From: an uncultured Clostridia bacterium
GTDB lineage: Bacteria > Bacillota > Clostridia > Christensenellales > Borkfalkiaceae
Reading direction: 5' to 3'
NCBI GenBank assembly: GCA_958419945.1
Contig: CATZIC010000007.1
Location: 1 to 42,060 of the forward strand
Length of the DNA: 42,060 bases
In this document: piece by piece, positions 21,010 to 29,457 of the stretch
How the letters are laid out: each line of letters starts with the position of its first letter
How positions within the stretch are numbered: the first letter of the stretch is position 1
Position numbers and translations under genes: made by a program
The notes under the pieces: generated by a model
Database searches by the model: none
Told to the model about the DNA's origin: nothing
The model's input: the letters and a program-made list of their open reading frames with translations, nothing else

Positions 21010-23373
21010 ATGACTCAAAGAACCCTGAAAACACTTGAATACGACAAAGTAATGAATCTCGTTTCCGGTTACGCTATTTTAAAGGGCACCAAACAGAGAC
21101 TTATTTCGGCTACTCCTTTTAAGGACGTCGAAAGCGTTCTTGTTGCCCTTAAAAAGACGGAAGAGGCTTATAAACTTTTGTTTGATTTCGGTGTTTCGGG
21201 GATTGAGTTTTTTGACGAACCGTCAGATGAGATCGAGCGGGCGGAAAAGGGAGCTTTGCTAACGCTATCAGAACTTATTCGTTCGGCAAGGCTTTTAAAG
21301 GCCGCAAGGTTAATAAGAAACGCTTTTACTTCCGTAGTCTCCGACGAGATAGTTTATCTTCCCGAGATAGCTTCGTCGCTATACTGTGACCAATATCTTG
21401 AAAAAGAGATTTTGGCTAAAGTTTTGTCTGACGATAAGATTGCTGATAACGCTTCCGAAAAACTTTATCAGTTAAGGCGTAAAATTAAGAAGCTTAACGA
21501 GCAGATTCGTGAAAAGTTGAATTCTTATATTCACGCAGGCGATAAATATTTGCAGGAAAATATCGTTACCATGCGCGGAGACAGGTACGTTATTCCGGTA
21601 AAAAGCGAGTACCGTTCAAAAATCAAAGGCTTCGTACACGATCAGTCGGCCACAGGCTCAACCGTTTTTATCGAGCCGGTAGAGGTTTTGGAACTAAACA
21701 ATCAACTTCGTGTCGCAACTGTTGAAGAGAGTGCCGAAGTTGAAGAAATTATAAGGGATTTATCCCATAAAATCGGCATGATAGCGCAAAAACTTCTGTA
21801 TAACGCCGATCTTATTCGTGATATTGACGAGTATTGCGCCCGAGCCGTTTACGCCTACAAGACAAAATCCACGAAGCCTATTATAAACCAAAAGGGAATT
21901 ATAGATATTAAGCGTGGCAGGCACCCATTGATTGAAGCCGAAAAAGTTGTCCCTTTGGATATAAAACTTGGCAAAGAGGCAAGATATTTGCTTATTACGG
22001 GGCCGAATACGGGCGGTAAAACGGTAACACTAAAACTTGTAGGACTATTTACGTTGATGGCGACAAGCGGTCTGTTTTTGCCTTGTGCGGACGAAACCAC
22101 AATTTCGGTTTTTGACGAAATTTTTTGCGACGTGGGCGACGAACAAAGCATAGAACAAAGCCTTTCAACCTTTTCTTCCCATGTGAAAAACTTGGTAGAG
22201 ATAACCGAAAACGTAAATTCAAAGTCATTGGTCTTAATTGACGAAATCGGCGCAGGTACGGACCCTGACGAAGGCAGTGCTTTGGCGCAAGCCATAATTG
22301 AGCGGTTGCTTGAAAGAAAGAGTTTCGGTATTATAACCACTCATTACAGCCGTTTAAAGGAATACGCTTACGTGCGTTCGGACATAATAAACGCTTCAAT
22401 GGATTTTGACAGCGAAACTTTTGCGCCCATATACAAGCTGAATATCGGTATACCCGGTACTTCGAATGCGATAGAAATCGCTTCTAGACTTGGTATTTCA
22501 AAAGAAATTATAAATTCTGCAACGTCGCTTCTTTCCGAAAGCAAAGTTTCTTTTGAAAACGTTTTGCGTGAAGCGGAAAAAACCAGAAAAACCGCAGAAC
22601 TTGAAAGAAAGGAACTCGTAGACAGCCTTAACAAAGCGAAAGAGGAATTGAAACTTATCGAAAAGGAAAAGGCGAAGATCGCCGCCGATAAGGAAAAACT
22701 TTACGCACAAGCAAAGGCTGAATCCCGTAGAATTGTCAACGAGAAAGCTGAAGAGGCGGAAGAACTTGTCGATAAAATTAAGGAAATACTTGATAAAGAG
22801 GAAATTTCCGGCGGTGATATAATTACTGCAAGGACTTTAAGAAATAAGCTTGAGGCAAGTAAGTATGATTCTGCTTCCGAAGATGGCGATCCGCTTATGC
22901 TCAAGCCCTGCGATATAGAAAAGCTTAAAAACGGCGATAAAGTTTTCATAAAGTCAATGGGAACTTACGGAGTCGTGGTAAGCATAAACGAGAAGAAAGG
23001 TGAGTGCTTCGTTTCTATCGGAAGCATGAGAATGAGCGCAAAACTCAAAGATCTTTATATTAACGAAAATCAAACCCGTAAAAGGGAAGAAAAGCCCGCC
23101 GTTAAGGTTTACGTTGAGCCCGTTTCATCATTTAAGCCCGAACTTAACGTTATAGGAAAGCGTCGTGAAGAGGCTATGGACGAAGTAGTAAAATTCTTGG
23201 ACCAAGCGGTTTTATGCAGCGCGCAGGAACTGAGAATCGTGCACGGAAAGGGACAAAAGATTTTAAGACAGGCTGTTCATGAAATTTTAAGAAGAACGTC
23301 ATACGTTGATAAATTCCGTTTGGGAAAATACGGAGAAGGAGAGGACGGCGTTACGATCGTAACCCTGAAATAG
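21010..23373 (+). CDS. mutS2: MutS2 family DNA/ribosome-associated ATPase
   Basis: 787 residues. MutS core and clamp (about 1-300), ATPase domain with Walker A GPNTGGKTVTLK at about 331-342 and Walker B LVLIDEIGAGTDPDEGSALA, a long coiled coil (about 510-620) and a C-terminal Smr domain (about 710-787). Characterised MutS2 proteins suppress recombination or rescue collided ribosomes. The Smr motifs are altered: the usual LDLRG reads LNVIG and the usual HGKGTGxLR reads HGKGQKILR (see findings). It starts three bases after pheT with no clear ribosome binding site. The pheT-mutS2 neighbourhood is common in Firmicutes. Confidence 0.95.
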   Translation: MTQRTLKTLEYDKVMNLVSGYAILKGTKQRLISATPFKDVESVLVALKKTEEAYKLLFDFGVSGIEFFDEPSDEIERAEKGALLTLSELIRSARLLKAARLIRNAFTSVVSDEIVYLPEIASSLYCDQYLEKEILAKVLSDDKIADNASEKLYQLRRKIKKLNEQIREKLNSYIHAGDKYLQENIVTMRGDRYVIPVKSEYRSKIKGFVHDQSATGSTVFIEPVEVLELNNQLRVATVEESAEVEEIIRDLSHKIGMIAQKLLYNADLIRDIDEYCARAVYAYKTKSTKPIINQKGIIDIKRGRHPLIEAEKVVPLDIKLGKEARYLLITGPNTGGKTVTLKLVGLFTLMATSGLFLPCADETTISVFDEIFCDVGDEQSIEQSLSTFSSHVKNLVEITENVNSKSLVLIDEIGAGTDPDEGSALAQAIIERLLERKSFGIITTHYSRLKEYAYVRSDIINASMDFDSETFAPIYKLNIGIPGTSNAIEIASRLGISKEIINSATSLLSESKVSFENVLREAEKTRKTAELERKELVDSLNKAKEELKLIEKEKAKIAADKEKLYAQAKAESRRIVNEKAEEAEELVDKIKEILDKEEISGGDIITARTLRNKLEASKYDSASEDGDPLMLKPCDIEKLKNGDKVFIKSMGTYGVVVSINEKKGECFVSIGSMRMSAKLKDLYINENQTRKREEKPAVKVYVEPVSSFKPELNVIGKRREEAMDEVVKFLDQAVLCSAQELRIVHGKGQKILRQAVHEILRRTSYVDKFRLGKYGEGEDGVTIVTLK

Positions 23374-23424
23374 ATTTTACGCTCTTCGTAAAAATTTGTA
23401 AAATCTCTTATGTAATGCGTGATT

Positions 23425-24549
23425 ATGGATAAAATTATATATTTGGATAACGCCGCAACGACAAAACCCGACGTGAACAAATTGGCACTTGCAACTAAAT
23501 ATTACGAGGAAAATTACTTTAATCCGTCATCTCTCTATAGAGGCGGCAGAAAGGTAGCAAGCGACATTGTTTCATTTAAAAATGCGTTGCTTGGTAAAAA
23601 TCGTTTTAGGAAAGTTATACTGACATCTTGCGGAACGGAAAGCGATAACACGGCGATATTCGGGTTTTGTAAACGTGGAAACGTAGTATCGACGATGGGC
23701 GAACATTCCGCTATCTACAATTCCTTAATGAAGATTAAGGAAAAAGGAATTGAAGTAAGACTTGCTAAATTACGTGATGGCGGAGCCGTTGACGTAGCAG
23801 ATCTTATTTCAAAAGTAGATAAAGATACCTGTTTTGTAAGCGTCGTACACGTTAACAATGAAACGGGAGCAATCAACCCGATAAACGAAATTGCAGATAG
23901 GGTAAAACAGATAAATCCCTCTAGTATATTCCATAGCGACGGCGTTCAAGCCTTTGGCAAAATCGATTATTTGCTATCCGATAGCGTTGATTTGTACTCG
24001 GCTTCCGCTCATAAAATAGGCGGACTCAAAGGGACGGGCGCTTTAATTTGTAAAGAAAAACTTAACGTTCCGCCGTACATAATAGGCGGGGGACAGGAAG
24101 GCGGCGTTCGTTCGGGAACGGAAAACGTACTTGGACTGAAATTATTCGCCGACGTTTACACCGAAAGACTTGAAAATATTAAGGAAAACTACGATAAAAT
24201 GCTTCGTTTGAAGGAAATCGTTACAACGGGCATTGACAAGGATTTGTTTACTGTTATTTCACCGGAAGACTCTTCGCCCTATATCGTAAGTGTTTCTGCG
24301 TTAGGGCTTCGTGGGGCGGTTCTTCAGAATATGATTGACGACGAAGGAATAATCGTCGGAACAGGTTCCGCTTGTTCTTCGAAAAAGCCGTTTTCAAGAA
24401 TTATTTCTTCGTTTAGCAAAAATCAAAATCTGTTAAACGGCGTAATCCGTTTGAGTTTTTCACCCGACACTAAAGAAGAAGATGTCAAATATGCCATTGA
24501 TAGGCTGAATTTTAATGCTCTTAAATTGAGCGGGAAGATAAATAAATGA
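23425..24549 (+). CDS. Cysteine desulfurase (IscS/NifS family, thiI partner)
   Basis: 374 residues, a fold-type I PLP enzyme. Motifs are IYLDNAATTKP, SCGTESDNTAIFGF, MGEHSAIYNSL, VHVNNETGAINPI, FHSDGVQAFGKIDY, SAHK197-IGGLKGTG (the PLP lysine) and GTGSAC317-SSKKPF (the catalytic cysteine that carries the persulfide). It releases sulfur from cysteine and passes it to acceptors. The overlap with thiI makes tRNA 4-thiouridine the likely destination, like NifZ of Bacillus; there is no iscU or suf gene nearby. ATG 23425 is the likely start; GTG 23419 adds two residues. Neither has a strong ribosome binding site. A TTTTACG/CGTAAAA hairpin (23375-23393) lies between mutS2 and this gene. Confidence 0.93.
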   Translation: MDKIIYLDNAATTKPDVNKLALATKYYEENYFNPSSLYRGGRKVASDIVSFKNALLGKNRFRKVILTSCGTESDNTAIFGFCKRGNVVSTMGEHSAIYNSLMKIKEKGIEVRLAKLRDGGAVDVADLISKVDKDTCFVSVVHVNNETGAINPINEIADRVKQINPSSIFHSDGVQAFGKIDYLLSDSVDLYSASAHKIGGLKGTGALICKEKLNVPPYIIGGGQEGGVRSGTENVLGLKLFADVYTERLENIKENYDKMLRLKEIVTTGIDKDLFTVISPEDSSPYIVSVSALGLRGAVLQNMIDDEGIIVGTGSACSSKKPFSRIISSFSKNQNLLNGVIRLSFSPDTKEEDVKYAIDRLNFNALKLSGKINK

Positions 24550-25703
24550 AAAATGCAATTATAGTTCGGTACTGCGAAATACACTTAAAAGGTAAAAACA
24601 GAAGTTTTTTCGAAAGACTTTTGGTTGAGTCTGTTGAGCGTGCGCTTAAAGGCATTAAGCACACTTTTAAAGCCATAAACACACGATATCTTATAGAGGA
24701 TTATAACGAAGAAGATTATTCTTTGATACTCTCTAAGCTTTTAAAGGTGAGCGGAATTCACACTTTGAGTCCCGCAAAAGTCGTTGAAAGTAACTTTGAA
24801 GATATTAAAGAATGCGCAATTCTGATGACCGCGGGTAAACGTGGTGAATTCAAAGTAAACACAAACAGAGCGGACAAAAAGTTTCCGATGCACTCGGTTG
24901 AACTTTCACGAGAAATCGGCGCTGTTTTGCTCGATAATTACGCCCCGAATATTAAAGTTAACGTTATAAAACCTGAATTCGTACTCAATATCGATATAAG
25001 GGAATGCGGTGATACGCTTATATATACCGACGTTATAAAGGGCGTAGGCGGGCTTCCGACCGGCTCTTCCGGCAAAGGTATGCTTATGATTTCAGGCGGC
25101 ATTGACAGCCCCGTTGCGGGATACATGCTTGCAAAAAGAGGAATGCGGCTTGAAGCCATACACTTCCACAGTTATCCCTATACGAGCGAAGCGGCTTTGG
25201 ATAAGGTTAAAGCACTTGCTAAAATGGTTTCAGAATATTCCGGCGGACTTAAACTGCACGTCGTGAAGTTTACGCATATTCAAGAGGAAATTCACGAAAA
25301 ATGTCCGGACGATCTGATGATTACCATGATGCGCAGATTTATGATGCGTATTGCAGAAAGAATCGGAAAAGAAAACGGCTGTCAGGCAATTATAACAGGG
25401 GAAAGCTTGGGGCAGGTTGCAAGTCAAACCATCGAAAGCATAACAACTTCAAATGCAGTGGTTACCTTGCCGATGCTTCGTCCGCTTATCGCTTTTGACA
25501 AACTTGAGATCATTGAAATTTCAAATAAAATCGGAACTTATGACACTTCCATATTGCCTTATGAAGATTGTTGCACGGTATTTTTACCGAAATTCCCTGC
25601 GACAAAACCTAAAATGGAGGTAGTTTTAAAGGCCGAAAAGGCGCTTGACGTTGACGGACTTATAGAAGAAGCTCTTGAAAACGTCGAAGTGGTTTCATAT
25701 TAA
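24546..25703 (+). CDS. thiI: tRNA 4-thiouridine synthase ThiI
   Basis: 385 residues, the short form without a rhodanese domain. It has an N-terminal ferredoxin-like and THUMP region (about 1-165; IVRYCEIHLKGKNRSFFE) and a PP-loop ATPase domain with MLMISGGIDSPVAGYMLAKRG (about 178-198) and GESLGQVASQTIESI. ThiI adenylates U8 of tRNA and inserts sulfur. Because the rhodanese domain is missing, sulfur transfer to the tRNA relies on the THUMP/PP-loop enzyme and the cysteine desulfurase next door, whose stop overlaps this start (ATGA). Cys residues lie in the DCCTVF segment near residue 345. Confidence 0.97.
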   Translation: MKNAIIVRYCEIHLKGKNRSFFERLLVESVERALKGIKHTFKAINTRYLIEDYNEEDYSLILSKLLKVSGIHTLSPAKVVESNFEDIKECAILMTAGKRGEFKVNTNRADKKFPMHSVELSREIGAVLLDNYAPNIKVNVIKPEFVLNIDIRECGDTLIYTDVIKGVGGLPTGSSGKGMLMISGGIDSPVAGYMLAKRGMRLEAIHFHSYPYTSEAALDKVKALAKMVSEYSGGLKLHVVKFTHIQEEIHEKCPDDLMITMMRRFMMRIAERIGKENGCQAIITGESLGQVASQTIESITTSNAVVTLPMLRPLIAFDKLEIIEISNKIGTYDTSILPYEDCCTVFLPKFPATKPKMEVVLKAEKALDVDGLIEEALENVEVVSY

Positions 25704-25754
25704 AACAATAACTTAACGCTCGCTACCATTATAATTAAATTTCAGAGGTAAAAT

Positions 25755-26978
25755 ATGAAAAAATCCGTTCTTAAAGCATATGCAGATCTGATAGCAAAAA
25801 AAGGGGTCAACGTTCAGAGGGGACAGGAAGTACTGGTAATGTGCGACCTTGACCAGCCTGAATTTGTTGCTATGGTGGTCGAAAGCCTTTACAAAAACGG
25901 CGCTAAAAAGGTGTTCGTGGATTGGGGGTACGACCAATTAACCAAACTGCACGTCAAATACCAGTCGGATGAGACTTTAGGGCGTGTAGATAAACTTGCA
26001 ATGGCAAAAATCAAATGGCGTTCGGAGTCGCTTCCTGCGCATCTTTACCTCGTTTCTGAGGATCCCGACGGCCTTAAAGGGATAAATATGGATAAATATA
26101 TTAGGGCGCAGCAATCCAAAATGAAGGTAATAAAACCATTCAGAGACAAAATGGAAAGCAAATATCAATGGTGTATTGCTGCTGTTCCCGGCAAGAAATG
26201 GGCTGCCAAGGTATTTCCTGAACTTCCCGCTCAAAAGGCGGTTGAAAAGTTGTGGGATAGCATTTTGCAAGCGTCAAGGGCGTACGGCGATCCCATTAAG
26301 AATTGGAACAATCATAATCTCGATATAAAAGCAAAATGCACGGCTTTAAACAATATGCATTTGTCAAAACTACATTACACTTCTTCAAACGGAACGGATT
26401 TCACGGTTTGGCTTAACGAAATGGGTAAATTTAACGGCGGATTCGATACCACGCTTTCAGGGGTTGATTTTAACCCTAATATCCCGTCCGAAGAAGTGTT
26501 TACTTCACCGAAAGCAGGTAAGGCGGAAGGTATTGTTTACGCAACAAAGCCTCTTTCTTATAACGGTCAGCTTATAGAGAATTTCTACATTAGATTTACT
26601 GACGGCAAGGTAAGTGAAGTGCACGCCGAAAAGAACCAGGAACTTTTGGAACAAATGGTTAAGACCGACGAAGGCGCATCCATGCTTGGTGAGTGTGCCT
26701 TAGTGCCCTACGACAGCCCGATTAACAATACCGGAATACTGTTTTACGAAACTTTGTTCGACGAAAATGCCTGCTGTCATTTAGCACTTGGCAGAGGATT
26801 TCCTGATTGCTTATACGGCTTTGAAAAGATGTCTAAAAAAGAACAGCACAAGAATGGCATAAACGATTCTTCCATCCACGTTGACTTTATGATAGGTTCG
26901 AAAGATCTTACAATCGTCGGAACGGATAAGCGTGGAAATCAAGTGCTGATATTCAAAAACGGAAACTGGGCGTTTTAA
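25755..26978 (+). CDS. M29-family aminopeptidase
   Basis: 407 residues, typical for M29 metallopeptidases (AmpS/PepS/aminopeptidase T), cytosolic enzymes that remove N-terminal residues from peptides. Expected metal-ligand regions are visible: NIPSEEVFTSPK (Glu), LGECALVPYDSPI (Glu), LFYETLFDENACCHLALGRG (Glu and His) and SSIHVDFMIGS (His and Asp). The start MKKSVLKAYADLIAKKGVNV matches the family. CAGAGG precedes the ATG; a -10-like TATAAT (25730-25735) lies upstream without a clear -35. No operon partner is evident. Confidence 0.93.
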   Translation: MKKSVLKAYADLIAKKGVNVQRGQEVLVMCDLDQPEFVAMVVESLYKNGAKKVFVDWGYDQLTKLHVKYQSDETLGRVDKLAMAKIKWRSESLPAHLYLVSEDPDGLKGINMDKYIRAQQSKMKVIKPFRDKMESKYQWCIAAVPGKKWAAKVFPELPAQKAVEKLWDSILQASRAYGDPIKNWNNHNLDIKAKCTALNNMHLSKLHYTSSNGTDFTVWLNEMGKFNGGFDTTLSGVDFNPNIPSEEVFTSPKAGKAEGIVYATKPLSYNGQLIENFYIRFTDGKVSEVHAEKNQELLEQMVKTDEGASMLGECALVPYDSPINNTGILFYETLFDENACCHLALGRGFPDCLYGFEKMSKKEQHKNGINDSSIHVDFMIGSKDLTIVGTDKRGNQVLIFKNGNWAF

Positions 26979-27056
26979 TTCAGCAATTTTATAATAGTTA
27001 AAAAATCTTTATAAATTCTAAAATTTTATTTTATTAAAATTTTGCTAGGGTGAAAT

Positions 27057-28322
27057 ATGAAAAAATTTACTTTGTCGATACTCGGTTGCGGCTCACGTGG
27101 TGGGGACGCTTACGGTGCTTTGGCTTTTTCCGAAAAGGAAAAATTTCAGATAGTGTCGATTTGCGATCCGGATAATTTTAAACTTGAAAAATACGGTAAA
27201 CTTTTCGGTGTTGAAAAGAGTAATCTTTTTACTTCAGAAGAGGACTTTTTAAAGGAAAGAAGAAGCGACGCTCTCGTTATAGCAACTCTTGATAAAGATC
27301 ACGTTCGCCAATGCCTTAAAGCGATGGCTCTCGGTTACGATATACTTTTGGAAAAGCCTATAAGCAGCGACGAAAACGAACTTTACGCTTTACTCGAAGC
27401 GCAACAAAAATACGGAAACAAGGTTCTTGTGTGCCACGTTTTGCGTTATGCACCTGCATTTGTTAAAGTTAAAGAACTACTTGAAAGCGGCGTTGTCGGT
27501 AAACTTGTAAATATCGATTCTACCGAACAGGTTGCGTTTTGGCATTATGCGCACAGTTACGTAAGGGGAAATTGGCGCAGAAGCGAAGAAACCTCTCCCA
27601 TGATTTTGGCAAAGTGCTGCCACGACCTCGATTTGCTTCAATATTACGCGAAATCCCGTGCGGAATCTGTTAGCTCAATAGGTTCGCTCTCGTATTTTAA
27701 AGAGGAAAATGCACCTAAAGATGCTGCATTGCGTTGCACGGATTGCCGCTATAAAGTAACCTGTCCATATAGCGTATTTAACGTTTACATAAAAAAATGG
27801 AAGGATTCGGGCTGTCCCGAAAATTGGTGGCCGTATAACGTAGTTGCACCAGACGTTCCGGTTACAGAAGAAAAGCTTATGAAAGCCATTTCCACCGGTA
27901 AATACGGAAGATGCGTTTACCACTGCGACAATAACGTGGTTGACAACCAAATCACCACAATTCACTTTGAAAACGGCGTAAATGCGGTGCTAAAAATGAT
28001 TGCCTTTTCCTACGATATCGGCAGAATTACGTTATTCTACGGCACAGATGGCGAAATCGAGTTAGACGAAACGAGGGGAATTATCGTGGTTAAACCTTTT
28101 GGCAAGGAAACTTCGACCATCAATATAAACGATTTAGTCGTGAACGATTCTTTCGGCCACGGTGGCGGCGACTATGGAACCATAAACGCGTTTTACGATA
28201 TGCTTTGCGGTAAAGATAATCCCGAAACTTCGCTTTCAAAGTCGGTTGAAAGCCATTTGATGGGCATTGCCGCTGAAAAATCAAGGTTAAACGGCGGCCA
28301 AACGGTTATAATAAAGCATTAA
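27057..28322 (+). CDS. Gfo/Idh/MocA-family oxidoreductase with cysteine cluster
   Basis: 421 residues. The N-terminal Rossmann fold (SILGCGSRGGDAYGALAF, ICDPDNFKLEKYGKLFGV) binds NAD(P); the family signature is LLEKPIS at about residue 102. The C-terminal alpha/beta domain includes HDLDLLQYYA and, around residues 223-236, LRCTDCRYKVTCPYS, with further cysteines in YGRCVYHCDN. This cysteine-bearing subfamily is known among sugar or inositol oxidoreductases of gut Firmicutes, but its substrate is not known to me. It stands alone with its own ribosome binding site (AGGGTGA) and terminator, and no sugar genes are near, so the substrate cannot be inferred from context. Confidence 0.88.
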   Translation: MKKFTLSILGCGSRGGDAYGALAFSEKEKFQIVSICDPDNFKLEKYGKLFGVEKSNLFTSEEDFLKERRSDALVIATLDKDHVRQCLKAMALGYDILLEKPISSDENELYALLEAQQKYGNKVLVCHVLRYAPAFVKVKELLESGVVGKLVNIDSTEQVAFWHYAHSYVRGNWRRSEETSPMILAKCCHDLDLLQYYAKSRAESVSSIGSLSYFKEENAPKDAALRCTDCRYKVTCPYSVFNVYIKKWKDSGCPENWWPYNVVAPDVPVTEEKLMKAISTGKYGRCVYHCDNNVVDNQITTIHFENGVNAVLKMIAFSYDIGRITLFYGTDGEIELDETRGIIVVKPFGKETSTININDLVVNDSFGHGGGDYGTINAFYDMLCGKDNPETSLSKSVESHLMGIAAEKSRLNGGQTVIIKH

Positions 28323-28336
28323 ATTCATTGGTAAAA

Positions 28337-28360
28337 ACGGGCTTTTTTGCTCGTTTTTTT
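28337..28360 (+). terminator. Intrinsic terminator after the Gfo/Idh/MocA gene
   Basis: ACGGGC and GCTCGT pair (one G-T) around TTTTTT, followed by seven or more T residues. Confidence 0.8.
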
Positions 28361-28433
28361 TCATACAAAAATGATTAGCTCGGTTTAAAGTCGCTTATTT
28401 TTATTTTCTTTATTAACGCTGCATTTAAATTCC

Positions 28434-28463
28434 TTGCTTTATTGCAAACTATTGTGATATAAT
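28434..28463 (+). promoter_or_regulatory. Promoter directly before prmA
   Basis: TTGCTT (28434-28439), 18 bases, TATAAT (28458-28463), with TGA in front of TATAAT giving an extended -10. Transcription should start near 28470, three bases before the prmA ATG. Confidence 0.75.
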
Positions 28464-28472
28464 TTACAGGCT

Positions 28473-29408
28473 ATGAAATATAAAGAATTTACCTTTCACA
28501 CCACCGACGAAGCAGAAGAATTAGTCGGCGATATATTTTGGAATTATTCCGATTACGGCGTTGCCGTTTCCTCACTTAAAGACCTTATCGAACTCACCGA
28601 AAAGCGCAGTAATACATACGATTATCTAGACGATAAACTGCTTGAAGGCGTAAAGGGTGTTTCGCTTGTAAAAGGATACTTTGATATTGAAGATGCACAA
28701 GACAAAAAGTCGCATATTATAGAAGATTTAGAGACACTTAAACTTAACGCAGACGGAAATCTTTCGGTTGGCTCTCTCGAACTTATAGAAAGAGAGGTCG
28801 ACGGCGACGATTGGATAGAGATTTGGCGTAAGCATTATAGGCCAATAAACTTCGGAAAAATTACCGTTTGCCCGAAGTGGCTTGAATGCAAAACGGACAA
28901 TAAAGTGGTGTACATAGATTCCAATGCAGCCTTTGGCACAGGTGAGCATGAAACAACGTCTATGTGTATAGACTTTTTGGAAAAGTACTTAAATGGCAAT
29001 ATGACGGTTGTGGACGTCGGAACGGGCTCCGGAATACTGGGTATTGCGGCGGCAAAACTCGGCGCAAACAAAGTAATACTAACCGATATTGATCCCGTTG
29101 CTGTTAGCGCAGCTACTCATAACGTTGAAATAAACGAAGTGAAAGGGTGTTGTACGGTATACAACACAAACCTTCTTGACGGCGTGGTTATCGAAGGGGA
29201 TATGGTAGTTGCAAACATTACTGCGGACGTACTAAAGATATTAGCAAGCGACGTTACCAAATACGTTAAAGTCGGAGGAGTTTTGATTTTAAGCGGAATT
29301 TTAAACGCCTTAAAACAAAGTGTCGTATCTACTTATAACCGGTTTGGTTTTACTCTTTTAGAAGAAAAAACTGTTGGAGAATGGACTGCTTTAGTTATGA
29401 AACGCTAA
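28473..29408 (+). CDS. prmA: Ribosomal protein L11 methyltransferase PrmA
   Basis: 311 residues, normal. The N-terminal substrate-binding domain (about 1-105) has the WIEIWRKHYRPINFGKITVCPKW pattern, and the SAM-dependent domain has DSNAAFGTGEHETTSMCIDF, VVDVGTGSGILGIAAAKLGA (about 173-193) and VVANITADVLKILA. PrmA trimethylates lysines of L11. The start at 28473 fits the family's N-terminus, yet the predicted transcript begins only about three bases upstream, and only a bare AGG lies before the ATG, suggesting a leaderless mRNA. dnaJ/grpE and the 16S rRNA methyltransferase RsmE, frequent neighbours in Firmicutes, are not here; MtaB follows, as often. Confidence 0.96.
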   Translation: MKYKEFTFHTTDEAEELVGDIFWNYSDYGVAVSSLKDLIELTEKRSNTYDYLDDKLLEGVKGVSLVKGYFDIEDAQDKKSHIIEDLETLKLNADGNLSVGSLELIEREVDGDDWIEIWRKHYRPINFGKITVCPKWLECKTDNKVVYIDSNAAFGTGEHETTSMCIDFLEKYLNGNMTVVDVGTGSGILGIAAAKLGANKVILTDIDPVAVSAATHNVEINEVKGCCTVYNTNLLDGVVIEGDMVVANITADVLKILASDVTKYVKVGGVLILSGILNALKQSVVSTYNRFGFTLLEEKTVGEWTALVMKR

Positions 29409-29457
29409 GTTACGTGTTTCGTAATAATCGTCAAAATTACTTATTTTATAAAGGAAA

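Noticed and set aside
23375..23393. Hairpin TTTTACG/CGTAAAA as a terminator after mutS2
   Set aside because: Stem is AT-rich and no T-run follows.
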